From NCBI GenBank assembly GCA_035772735.1, contig JASDFA010000007.1, forward strand, positions 77,201,501-77,265,500: a stretch of DNA of 64,000 nt, read 5' to 3'. This DNA is from Datura wrightii (taxonomy: Eukaryota > Streptophyta > Magnoliopsida > Solanales > Solanaceae). Below the pieces are notes generated by a model. That model did no database searches, was not told the origin of the DNA, and worked only from the letters and a program-made list of their open reading frames with translations. Of this stretch, positions 54,846-64,000 are shown piece by piece. The first letter of the stretch is position 1. The number at the start of each line of letters is the position of its first letter. A program made the translations under genes and the position numbers.

Positions 54846-56331
54846 TGATCTTGGGCAGAATTGCATGCCCAAGTGATACATTATTACTTAATTTTGACTT
54901 GTTTATCTACTTCTATGTGTACATTCTCATGTGATTTTTATGTAAATGTGGATTCATACTAAACAACATGATTAGTTATTGTTTTTGCAGCTAGAATGAA
55001 TTTTGGAAACAAGTCTACAAGTTAGTGAAGTGGAGGAATGGACTCGGAAGCAAAACTCGGAAGTCGGCAAGAAAATGCTAAAAACTTGATGCTCCGCGAT
55101 AGAGGCCATGTCACGCTACCATCGCGGAGGCATTCTTCCTAGAGTGAAATTTGAGCTGAATTCTAGTGAAGGAGCGTGATGGAACTGTATCACGGAGCCT
55201 ATGCTCCGCGTTCACTTCTGTGACACGGTGGGAAGACTTTGCTGCACACCCGGATTCTAGTGAAGGTGCGCAACACGTCCGTGGCACGGAGCTGATGCTC
55301 TGCGATACCCTCCGTGCGACGCTGAGGATAATAATCCGGCATCCAAGTTCCAGTGAAGCTCCGCGACAGGGCCGTGGCGTGGAGCTGATGCTCCATGATA
55401 CCCTCTGTGCCATGTTTCCAGTTTATTCCGGGAAAGTTCTCACTTGTATAAATAGCACACTTAGGTTTTATTTTAAGATATCTGACATTTTCAAGCTAGA
55501 ACGTGGGTATCAAGCAGTTGAGATGAAGAAGTTCTAGGGTTAATTCTCTTCCTTTTTCTCTTAAATTTCAATTGCTTGTATGATTTCTACTTATTTGAAG
55601 ATGTTTAATCATCAAATGGGTGGCTAATTCACCTTTGGTTGAGGTTGAGGATGATTGTAGTAGTATGTAATTGATGTCAGTTCAGTTTTTATCTTCTCTA
55701 CAACGGTTGTTCTACTAATTCTTGTTTTCACTATATTAATGCTTGGCCATTGTTAATGTACATCCTAGAATGCCAGTTTTATTTCCGAAAGGAAGATTAA
55801 TTGGATAGATGTGAATTGGTAGAATATGTTCTTGTCTTGGTTGAGAAATTAAGAGAAGATTAACGTTCAGAATAGAAATATATTTGTAATTTCATATTTG
55901 GTCATCTATGGAATTTGTTGTGTATTGCTAGAATATGAAGTTTTTGCATCATAGAAATGTGTAATGTAAGACTCATGATTCTTTAATTGGAGAGGAGTTC
56001 AAAAGACCCAATCCATTGGTTAATAATTCCTGACTAACAACTGAAGAGAAGTGTTGACTGAAATTTAATCAATAAATTACATATCTGCATGTTTTGCCTT
56101 AACCTCAGCTTGTTCGTGCTATTGTTCAGATTATAATTTACAATCTTTTTACTTAAAGTTACATTAACTAGTATTCTTGAAAAATCACCATTTGTTCTGT
56201 TTTTCTGTTTGTATAAAGAAGTGTGTATACTAAACACATTACAGTCCCTGTGGGTTCGATACCTGGCTTGAAATAAAGCCACTTTATTACTTGTACGACC
56301 ACGTGTACTTGCGTGTAATTGGGAGTGAACA
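54846..56331 (+). repeat. C 3' LTR, 1486 bp
   Basis: TGATCTTGGG ... GGGAGTGAACA, pairing with 43645-45148. Dyads 55090-55425 and TATAAATAG at 55447-55455. About 20 bp present near 45050 in the 5' LTR are missing here (around 56240). Confidence 0.93.
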
Positions 56332-56336
56332 CTGCT
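56332..56336. repeat. C target site duplication, right copy
   Basis: CTGCT, identical to 43640-43644. LTR D continues after it with GCTAGTAGATTATG. Confidence 0.9.
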
Positions 56337-58801
56337 GCTAGTAGATTATGAGTTTATATGTTGTAATTAGATGCTGCTAGTCGATAAGAAGCTTGTATGT
56401 TGTGATTAGCTGCTGTCAGTAGATTATGACTATGTATGTTGTGGTTAGCTGCTAGAAAATGTATTAAGAGTATATTGCAGTATCCCTTGTCGGGAAAGAG
56501 TATATTAAGTGTGACTCACGCTAGGAGTGTCATAGAAACTCCTCTGTTCTTCTGTCCATAATATTAGTAGAATTCTAAAATTTTGTTGTCATGCCAAGGC
56601 CTTAGAAGTTTATGGTTAGTTGTGGGGCCTAATTTGGTAAGTTGAACAGCGTAGGGCACATCAGGGCGATATAGCTTTAGTTTGACGCCTTTATTGTCAG
56701 TGAAGCTCTCCCAAAGGACGTTGGCATACCTTGACTGCTCCAGGGCCAGAATTTGAATAGGATGGTCTTACCATAGAGTCAACGGTGCTAGGGTTGCCTA
56801 GTGAATTGAAGGTCAATCTGCCATGTAGTTGGCTACTGTCAATGACTATAGTTTCAGTCAACTTAGTGATTGTCGTACGGGTCAGTCAGGACACCATACC
56901 AGTTGTTCCAAGTTTGATAGATCAGTGGATACCCTAAGGAGGGAACTTCATTAGTAGTTAGATGCGGGGCCAACGCCCCAGCCTACTCTTATAGATGCCC
57001 ACGTACAGGTTGTCGTGAGTGGCTAGTTCAAGATAAACCTACCTACGAGGATACAAAATTCCCAAGGAAGCCATAGGAGATCTGAGCGGGCTAGGTTGAA
57101 GTCTAAAGGGACTTGTATCATAGTATCACGGGGTTACTTCCAGGCTAGCAGTTATGATAAGCTTCCTGTGGAGAGTTAGGGCTGGATGCTTAAGAGCATG
57201 TTCGATTAGTAGCAGCCCCACAGTTGTTCTCAACAGAGGAACTAAATAGTTTGTCACTGCGACCTTATAGATAGCTTATGAGTTATCCTTTCCTCAGCAT
57301 TACCTTCAAACTATCTCTTAGGTCTTCCAGACCTCGACTTTTTCCGTCTAAGTCGATGGAGCTTTTGACCACTGCTAGGACCCTCTGGCAAGGTGTGAGC
57401 ACACAGACTGTGCCTGTTGGTAGATATATAGACCAGTTTAGGGGCGAGTAATAGTAGCGGTCGCATTAGGCCTAAGGAGCCCAGACGGGTCATATTTAGT
57501 TACAGGAGCCCAAACGGCTCACATTCAGCTATAGGAGCCTAGATGGCTCATATTCAGTTACAGGAGCCTAGAAAACTCATATCCAGTTACTGGAGCTCAG
57601 ATGGCTCATATTCAGTTACAGGAGCCCAAACGGCTCACATTCAGTTATAGGAGCCTAGACGGCTCATATTTAGTTAAAGGGGCCCAAATGGCTCAGGCAT
57701 AATTACAGGAGCCCAGGTGGCTCAGACATGATTACAGGAGCCCAGATGGCTCAGACATGATTACAGAAGTCTAGATGGCTCGGACATAGCTATAGGAGCC
57801 TGCATGGATCATATTTAGTTATAGGAGCCCAGACAGCTCATATTCAGTTACAGGAGCCTAAATGGCTCAGATACAGTTATAATTACTTGCAGGGCCTAAG
57901 GGGTAACAATATGGGTATATAGACTGATTGGCACCTGCTGAGGCTTTTGGGGGCCTAGGTAGGTTATTACTGTGTTGCTTGTACCTTTCAGGCTTATGGG
58001 GGCCAGGTTAGGTTCTTGTTTGTATACTTAATTATTACATATGGCTCATGAATGTATGGTTGTATAGCTTCAGCTCATATACGTGTAGTTATTTACTAGA
58101 TGCAGGTTATGGATAAGAAAGCTTACAGGTTATCTTCTGCCCCTTCTTGCTACTTACTTTCAGTCTTTATCAGCTTCTATTCAGCTTTTCACTACTGCCT
58201 TACATATTCAGTACATATTTTATTGACACCCAACTATGGAGCGCTGCATACTTTCCCTACAGGTTTAGACAGACAGGTTTCAGGACCTCCGTAGCAGCTA
58301 TTCAGAGTCAACAGATTGGTCAACTCCTTTCGTTCGAAGTTGCCAGGTAGTGGAAGTTTGCTCTTCGGTTGTACAGTTTTGGGTAGGTCGGTGCTCTATC
58401 CCGACCACTATTTCATTCTTAGAGGCTTGCAACCTATAGTATTTGGTTATTTGGTTGTTGTTGGACGTGTGGGGCCCATGTATGTCTTATTTCATGCGTT
58501 GGTCATGTGGGTCCTAGTATAGCTGCTTGTTTTGATTCCTGTTATAACTAAATAGCATGGTGTTCTTGTCGGCCCACATAGGATCCCTTTTATTGTTATG
58601 TTGGTTGGGTTAGCTGTTTTCTTCTATAGGTTTTGCATGGCCTTGTCATCCCGAGGCTGTGTTTATAGCCGAGATATAGTAGTTTGTTTTCTTGATTTTG
58701 AGTCGCTAGTAGGCACCAGGGGTGCATATGTTCAATCAGGTCAGCCCAAATTCTAGTGTGGCATTAAGTGTCAGTCATGCCTCCCAAGGTGGGGCGTGAC
58801 A
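56337..58801 (+). repeat. D 3' LTR, second part
   Basis: Matches 38500-39893 of the 5' LTR, with about 1 kb extra (57345-58390) that holds a 30 bp tandem array. Ends CCAAGGTGGGGCGTGACA. Confidence 0.85.
57476..57885 (+). repeat. ~30 bp tandem array in D 3' LTR, about 14 units
   Basis: Degenerate units of the form GGAGCCCAGATGGCTCATAT plus TCAGTTACA. I count about 14, with units 8-11 sharing the variant CAGACATGATTACA, a higher-order pattern. Absent from the D 5' LTR, where it was deleted with its surroundings. Confidence 0.9.
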
Positions 58802-59050
58802 CAAAGTACCTGATCAACCAAATGGTGAGTTGTCCTTAGGATGAGACTTCCTCACCCACTTTCTTCCTTTCAAGCCACAGAGATACTGCTTCACCCATTT
58901 AGTTTGGCCTTCATTCTTGGGGCATGCCTTGAATATATGCTCAGCTCCTCCTGCTTCATTTTAAGCAATGCTAGCCACACAAATATTTCCAACTTCTATG
59001 GGCAATAAGTGGCCCTTTCTAGCTTTGAAGGTGATACTCTCATTCTTGAT
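58802..59050 (-). pseudogene. H segment after the protease, unlike RT
   Basis: Minus strand, following the protease: ITFKARKGHLLPIEVGNIC, then HIFKACPKNEGQTKWVKQYL, then GLKGRKWVRKSHPKDN. It has two stops but reads like protein and does not match any pol domain. It lies where RT should begin and is followed, beyond D, by the pol tail. It may be a new C-terminus of a Gag-protease-only protein. Confidence 0.4.
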
Positions 59051-59551
59051 TCATAACATAATCTCATGCTTTTCTAAGTCCATAGGTGTTCGTCTGGTAG
59101 ACAGAAAAGGTCTCCCAAGGATAATTGGGATGTCCCTATCCATATCACAATCCATCACCACAAAATTAGCCAGAAGCATAAATTTTCTGGCTTTGACCAA
59201 CACATCCTCCACTACCCAAACTGGCATCTTGATAGACTTGTCGACCATATAAAGCTAAATAGGGGTAGGCTTTAGCATGGATAATCTGAATTGTTTGTAT
59301 ATAGCTAAGAGAATCAAATTTATACTAGCCCAATTATCACACAAGGCATGCAAGCAATCATATGTTCCATTTCTAAAAGGAATGGTGAACTCACCTAGAA
59401 TACCCTTCTTCTCAACACTAGTGTCGATAATGATAGTACTCATACAATGTGTCATAGGAACCAACTCTATGTTATCACTTGGCAATTTTCTAGTTAGCAA
59501 CATCTTTAGATACTTTTGTAAAACTTGGCATCTCTTTGATATCATCAACAA
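59051..59551 (-). pseudogene. H aspartic protease
   Basis: 59255-59551: LPSDNIELVPMTHCMSTIII, then HALCDNWASINLILLAIYKQ, the active-site region with CDNWAS where C has CDLGAS (Asp kept, Gly changed to Trp). 59051-59248: LLANFVVMDCDMDRDIPIIL, GRPFLSTRRTPMDLE, the C-terminal block. One frame break near 59250. Confidence 0.8.
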
Positions 59552-59575
59552 ATAAAACCCAAAGTATGGCTTCTT

Positions 59576-61232
59576 TCATTCGCTCATTGTGCTTCTCAAT
59601 CTTTGCATCAAGAGCTTGTTGGGATAGCTTTGTGGAAAGGGGGGAACACCCTGAGGAAAGTATTTATCAATGTCATTCATGCCTCCCTTGGCCTTTCCAT
59701 TTCTTTTAGGAGCAACTGTAGCATCTTCAACAATCGCCTCTACCAGTAACTTCTTTACTCCATCATCAACAGTCTCACCAACATGTGGCTTCATCAACCC
59801 CTCACTTCGATCAACACCCTTATGCACATTTTTAGCTTCTTTACCAACCATACCATCTATAATCTCACCACCCATGGGTTGCACAATCTTTCCACTCCTG
59901 GTGACAATGGTCATACATTGAGCACTAGACGTACCCATATGCCCCTTAGAATTAGCCACCGATTCACCCTGAAGGTGTCTCTTTTATTTAGGGTTGTGTT
60001 CACACAAAAGGTATCTTACTTGTTGTTTCAACTTTTGAATGAATGTTGTATGGGATCCAATAATCTCTGTTAGGTTTTTTAAGCATGTGTCCAACTGTTC
60101 TTGATTTGCTAGTACCTTTTCTAACATCCCCTCAAGCTTGGAACTCCCTTGCTCCTAAGAAGGTCCATCCCGCTAGTTTTTAGAAATAGAGAAAGGACTC
60201 CTTAGTGGGACATAGGGATTTGAGCTCCTATTTTGATAGTTTTCGTTGTTGTGCCAACCTTGACTTTGGCCACTATAATTGTTCCTCGAGCAGCATTGAC
60301 CTTGACCTAGTGGTTAAGGTCGCCATTGTCCTTGATATGGGATTCTTGGTACGATTGATATTTATATGAAGGAGAGGGGAAGTCATTCCCGTATCAATAA
60401 CCATTCAGGGCTTCTTCAACAGCATGCACCTTTTTGACCTCAGCCTCGGTTAACTTTTTGATAAGTAGGGATGGCCTCCATGGCTGTTATTATGATCCTA
60501 GTTCTCCTTCATCAAGTGAGATATGAAGGAGTACCCACATTTATCCCTTATCCACATTTAGCCCTCCACTTTGAACTCTCACATTCCATGCATGGCTGTG
60601 CTTTGCAATCTGATCCAAAATAACGGCAACCCTGTTGAAGGTCTTGTCCATGAAGCATCCCCCAACTGCATTTTTTGTAACAGACTGCGTCAATGGGTCT
60701 AAGACTGTATTACAACCTTTCAAGAAAAATATGCTCGGGGAACCCGTGATTAGGTTCCTTAAGTATATACTGCTTGAAACATTCCCAAGCTTCAAACAGT
60801 TGCTTCCCAGAGAGCTATCGAAAATAAAAGATCTTATCCCACTATTCCACCTTCTTATTTGGTGGGAACCACTTTTTTAGGATTATTTACAAATCCTTGC
60901 CATGTGTGGGTTGAATTTGGAGGTAACCTTGTGCAAACACTCTCTAGCTTTCCACGCCAATGAGTTTTCGCAAATCCTTAGCCGGATGGCTTCATCAGAG
61001 ACGTTGTTCTACTTATGGAGGTTGTGTACGTTTAAATAGTTCTTCAAGTGTTGGTGAGTTTCATTGTTGGTGGAGTTATGAAATTGGTCTTCCGATTGAG
61101 CATAGTGTGTATGCTACCATCCATTTTGAAAGACGTAACATTGACTCTAGGCGGCACAATTGCGCTTGCATAGTCAACCTCGTCATTGAATTTTGTAAAC
61201 ACATTCTCCACCTCTCCCTGCGGTACATCCAT
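59576..61232 (-). pseudogene. H gag and linker
   Basis: High to low: 61044-61232 (YASAIVPPRVNVTSFKMDG, the N-terminal conserved part), a middle with RLRICENSLAWKARECLHK (RLRLFPFSL...W in relatives) at about 60950, 60541-60795 (GGCFMDKTFNRVAVILDQIA, capsid end), a Gln/Asn/Ser-rich stretch near 60250, and the linker 59576-59959 (DKYFPQGVPPFPQSY). Retrotrans_gag of Athila type. No zinc knuckle visible. Several frame breaks. Confidence 0.75.
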
Positions 61233-61323
61233 GCTCCTGCATCAAATAATAAATCAAAGCAAAAGTGAAAAAATAGGTATAATTAAAAAATAAAAGAATG
61301 CTAGATAGGGTCTATGCTAAAAT

Positions 61324-61342
61324 CTTCGGCAATGGCGCCATA
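61324..61342 (-). other. H primer binding site (Asp-tRNA type)
   Basis: Minus strand TATGGCGCCATTGCCGAAG, against the standard TGGCGCCGTTGCCGGGGA; TGGCGCC and TTGCCG are kept. Confidence 0.75.
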
Positions 61343-61346
61343 AATT

Positions 61347-62750
61347 TGATCTTCACTCAAATTCACTCCAATTTAAAAGTATAAACAATAGATAGAAATA
61401 TAATACCCAACTAAGAGTCAAGGTCGAATCCACAGGGACTTTGGTAGACCTAAACTATCTAGAACTTTTAAATTCAGATTTGAGAGCTTAGAAACTATTC
61501 GACTTAGAGTTAGGAGAAATATAGTCATAACTAATTAATGTAAAACGTTTTATATTTTCATCAATAATGAGAAATACTAAGAAAGTGATCCCAATTTTGG
61601 ATCGATCCCTCTAAATTACTCAATATGGGTAAATTGAGAATGGGCTAGCTATTGATGAACATGCAAGCAATCGCTTAGACAACCAATGGGTATCTTCTAT
61701 AGCACCAATGGTATCAATCTACCTCAATTTTATCAAAGTGAAGAGAGCTCCCTTCTACCCGATTGCATTTTTCCAATTGAATTTCAATCTATACCTCGGT
61801 GAACCCATTAAACAAGGGTTAGAGTCTTGAGTTATTATTGATTGATAATAACCCAACCTAAATTATCTTTTTCAAGCACAATAAAGGTAATTGGGTAGGA
61901 TTGAATGACTTTTATCATTAATCAAACTTTACAAACCACAAATCAATTAAATGTTCTTAAGCCTACAATTAATTATACCCGAATTAAGATTATTAGGGTT
62001 CACAATCCTAGATCTGAATTTAGGTACCCATAGAAAGAAGAGAATAAGAAAGAAAGTAATTGGACATTCTTACCAATGAAATTACAATTTGGATAAGAAA
62101 ACTTGAATTGATGAATTTCTATCTTCAAATTACAAGATAGATCTACTCTCTATGCTATATACTATGAACTGTGACTATTCTAAACTATTAACTCCAGTAT
62201 CCCTGAAAAAGGAAGAAAAATACTATTTATACTAAACCTCAAAAATCCCTAATTCATTTGAAATCGAAGGGTCCCGGGTGTGTAGGGATTGACTTTCCTT
62301 TGAAAGGACGGACCGTCCTTTTCTTTGTCAATTAAATCTTGCTTCTTCCTGGTTATTTTCTGTCCATTGATTGGCGGACTGTCTTTTGGAAAGACTGTCC
62401 GTCCTTCATTTCGTTCTTTGGCATTGAAGGTTTTTGGTCAGGTGCTCTGTCCTTTAATTGACAAATCGTCTTCTGGGAAGATGGTCCATCCTTTTCATCG
62501 TCAACTGCAGACCACTTGGAAGTGGTTTCTGGATCAAGTAGGACCTATTAGAAATTTGAACATGTGGATCGTCCTTTTGAGAGATGGTCCGTCCTTTGCT
62601 TGTCTTTTGGGCAGAGTTGTGACTTTGACATTTCATTTGGGTTTCTGAAACATAGCATAATAAGGCCAGTTTTGACTTCCATTAGTACCTAAAAACATAT
62701 AAAATTCTATGAAATAAAGCAAATATGTGTCACAAACTCCCGATACATCA
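61347..62750 (-). repeat. H 5' LTR, about 1.4 kb
   Basis: Plus-strand view TGATCTTCACTC ... CCCGATACATCA: TGAT and ATCA form inverted ends. The inner end is next to the primer site and carries AATCCACAGGGAC (minus GTCCCTGTGGATT), the phrase usual near Athila LTR ends. No gene. The outer boundary is inferred from the inverted ends only. Confidence 0.68.
62223..62610 (-). promoter_or_regulatory. H LTR promoter module: GGTCCGTCC dyads plus TATA box
   Basis: Plus-strand view: GGACGGACCGTCC, AAGACTGTCCGTCC, AAGATGGTCCATCC and AGATGGTCCGTCC at ~70-110 bp spacing (62300-62600). Minus-strand GTATAAATAG at 62223-62232 follows. Confidence 0.62.
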
Positions 62751-63300
62751 CCAGTCACTTCCGCTCCTTGCATTGTTCTTACCCCCCCAAAAGTAAGTCT
62801 ATCTCTTCTCTCTTCACAATATTTTTTTAGGGTGTTTATATGACCTAGGTCAATGTGTAGGAAATTAAAGAAGCTAATTGAACCTTGATGGAAAAATTTT
62901 TCTTGGCTCATCTAAACTTTCTTCATGAGGACGGCAGATGATCCTGGCCAACTCCAAAATTTTCCTTGTTTCTTAGCTGACCTATTTATCTTGCGAGTTG
63001 AGGACCTCAGACAATCTGGTTCATCCTTCAATCTTCATTCTTTCGCTTTAAATCAAGTCAAAATCTCTTTATTTTAATTGGGTAATCCAACATATCTTTT
63101 ACACGTATAAAACTCATAATGAGCTTAAAATGACCAGGATAATGGCGTAAAAATACAATTCTGTATAGGATATGAGGAGATAATATAATATAAAAATATA
63201 AATTTTTAGCCGAATATCAGATAAGGTGAAGCCTACTTTAAGCCTTACTACAAAATTGTGGAGTTTCAAACAAAGATTAAAATTTTTCAATCCAAATTAA
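62751..63300. other. Unassigned DNA beyond H
   Basis: AT-rich, no supportable gene. Short stretches (for example TGGGTAATCCAACATATC near 63082) have the look of another old LTR, but no ends or partner are visible. Confidence 0.3.
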
Positions 63301-63329
63301 TTATGACGAAATAGAAGTGAAAACTAAGT

Positions 63330-63602
63330 GGTTAATAACTCTGAATCTTAGCACTGATGGGGATGCACAATATTATTTTCTTAGATCTATTACTAAAAAT
63401 TATAGATAATTGTTGAAGGCCAATAAAGTCACAATTAGATATGTTTGGAAGGAAAAAAATCCGTATGTGGATTTTATAGAAAATGAAAGACACAACAATG
63501 AAGAAGCTTTGATACTTTGGAATAGTGCTTTTAAAACTGGAATGTCTTCTCCTAGCGGACATCAACCATTGTTTAAGAACGATTTTAGGATCTTTATTTA
63601 AT
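63330..63602 (+). pseudogene. Possible LINE-type RNase H remnant
   Basis: A frame gives KWLITLNLSTDGDAQYYFLR, a stop, then VTIRYVWKEKNPYVDFIENE ending in FRIFI at a stop at 63602. The first part resembles the start of plant RNase H domains (VKLNTDGS), the second their end (H/Y-x-x-REAN-x-ADFLAN), with the middle missing. Such domains end plant LINEs but also occur alone in host genes. Weak similarity only; other readings are possible. Confidence 0.3.
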
Positions 63603-63701
63603 TTGTATTTGTTTTTCCAATATAGCCAAAAATAAAAACTAGCCTCAGGAGAACCTCCATATCAATAAATATATATATTTCAAAAATCATATAAATATTA
63701 C

Positions 63702-63991
63702 TGTTAAATAATATGTTTGAGTTATAAACTAAAAAAAATAAATAAGAATGTAAGTTCTATTATAAATGTATTTGTATTATAGTGAGTGTCTATAAAGGTA
63801 TTTGTATTTTAGTGAATGTGTGTATTTGTATTATAGTTAAGGTCTATCTTTTGGATAAAAGTTAGAAGGAATTATCCCTATAAATAGAGGGGTTCTTTTC
63901 ATTGCAGATCATCCCTCAAGAGAAATAAGAATTATTCTCTCTTCTCTCTTTCACTACAATAGTCTTCCTCTTATTTTATTATTTCATAACA
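63702..63991 (+). repeat. Probable Ty1/copia-type 5' LTR at the window edge
   Basis: About 290 bp bounded by TGTTA (63702) and TAACA (63987-63991), perfect 5 bp inverted ends. Has TATAAATAGAGG at 63879-63890, a C/T-rich leader (TTCTCTCTTCTCTCTTTC) and is followed by CATTATCAG, where many plant copia elements have CGTTATCAGCACG after the LTR. The interior lies outside the window. Confidence 0.55.
63879..63890 (+). promoter_or_regulatory. TATA box in the copia-like LTR
   Basis: TATAAATAGAGG, with a pyrimidine-rich leader about 50 bp downstream. No GC-rich dyad cluster lies upstream, unlike the gypsy LTRs in this window. Confidence 0.55.
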
Positions 63992-64000
63992 CATTATCAG

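Larger units (their letters stand above)
43645..56331 (+). mobile_element. C: complete Athila-type retrotransposon, 12.7 kb
   Basis: Both LTRs, Asp-tRNA-type primer site, gag, protease, RT, RNase H, integrase, dyad-bearing spacer, post-pol ORF, polypurine tract and perfect CTGCT target duplication. It inserted in the 3' LTR of D. LTRs differ at roughly ten sites in the first 200 bases by eye, and long frames survive, so it is the youngest large element here together with A2. Stops, a small RT deletion and a changed integrase residue make it inactive. Confidence 0.95.
37627..58801 (+). mobile_element. D: decayed chromovirus, split by C in its 3' LTR
   Basis: Plus strand: 5' LTR (37627-39893), primer site, a 2.9 kb interior with integrase and chromodomain remains but no recognisable protease, RT or RNase H, polypurine tract, 3' LTR in two parts (42783-43644 and 56337-58801). 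LTR ends TGTTACACCC and GGGGCGTGACA are those of the A family, in opposite orientation. Flanks are CAATG (37622-37626) and CAAAG (58802-58806), a target duplication with one mismatch. Confidence 0.82.
34573..62750 (-). mobile_element. H: Athila-type element lacking RT, RNase H and integrase, split by D
   Basis: Two parts, 34573-37626 and 58802-62750. Minus strand, high to low: 5' LTR (61347-62750), primer site, gag, protease, a short tail, then (beyond D) the end of pol, dyad-bearing spacer and post-pol ORF, cut by F at 34572. Only about 250 bp separates the protease from the D insertion and the pol tail lies just beyond it, so the RT to integrase region is missing. The 3' LTR is lost. Confidence 0.75.

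Noticed and set aside
57476..57885. CRISPR-like array of ~30 bp units
   Set aside because: Units are directly abutting and all degenerate; there are no constant repeats alternating with unique spacers, and the setting is a plant LTR.
34573..62750. Reading 58802-62750 as a separate element from 34573-37626
   Set aside because: Both are minus-strand Athila-type in the right order, share the GGTCC dyads, and flank D with CAATG/CAAAG, so one split element is simpler.

Overview
This 64 kb window reads as a block of plant heterochromatin built of LTR retrotransposons inserted into one another. I found no intact host gene, tRNA, rRNA or CRISPR array. The host is a flowering plant: Tekay/Del-type chromoviruses (Ty3/gypsy with a chromodomain after the integrase and initiator-Met-tRNA-type primer sites) sit with Athila-type elements (Asp-tRNA-type primer site, a large extra ORF after pol). 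The wording of the chromodomain and integrase suggests Solanaceae, but this is recognition only.

Naming used below. Chromoviruses: A1 and A2 (one family, minus), B1/B2/B3 (a second LTR family, minus), D (plus, LTR ends related to A). Athila-type: G (plus), C (plus), F and H (minus). A probable Ty1/copia LTR opens at the right edge.

Layout. 1-270: gag zinc-knuckle scrap of another gypsy element. 270-8856: A1, 3' LTR truncated. 8857-10736: LTR B1, into which A1 inserted. 10737-14909: 3' half of G, into which B1 inserted. 14910-16091: LTR B3, into which G inserted. 16092-16463: primer site and gag start of a B element. 16464-28064: LTR B2, split by A2 (17568-26956, complete, target duplication TTCAT). 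28065-28900: polypurine tract, chromodomain and integrase end of a B element. 28905-34572: F, which lacks RT, RNase H and integrase. 34573-62750: H, also lacking these, split at 37626/58802 by D, whose 3' LTR is split at 43644/56337 by C (43645-56331, complete, target duplication CTGCT). 62751-64000: unassigned DNA, a possible LINE RNase H scrap, and the copia-like LTR. Two insertion chains result: B2 element <- B3 <- G <- B1 <- A1 (with A2 also in LTR B2), and H <- D <- C (with F also in H).

Function. All coding regions are broken. A1 and A2 both have Asn for the second catalytic Asp of integrase; A2 also has FIDN for FIDD in RT; C has Lys for the catalytic Glu of integrase. None looks able to move by itself.

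The most interesting signal is not a gene. Every LTR family here carries a cluster of GC-rich, degenerate, dyad-symmetric short repeats just upstream of its TATA-like box. In the Athila-type elements C, F and H the same family-specific dyads occur a second time, in the spacer between the end of pol and the downstream ORF, followed by a TATA-like stretch and (in C and F) a splice-donor-like site. I read this as a copied promoter module that could drive the downstream ORF. Dyad cores also appear to pair across clades (A with C, B with G, D with F), which suggests convergence on shared host factors or exchange of the module.
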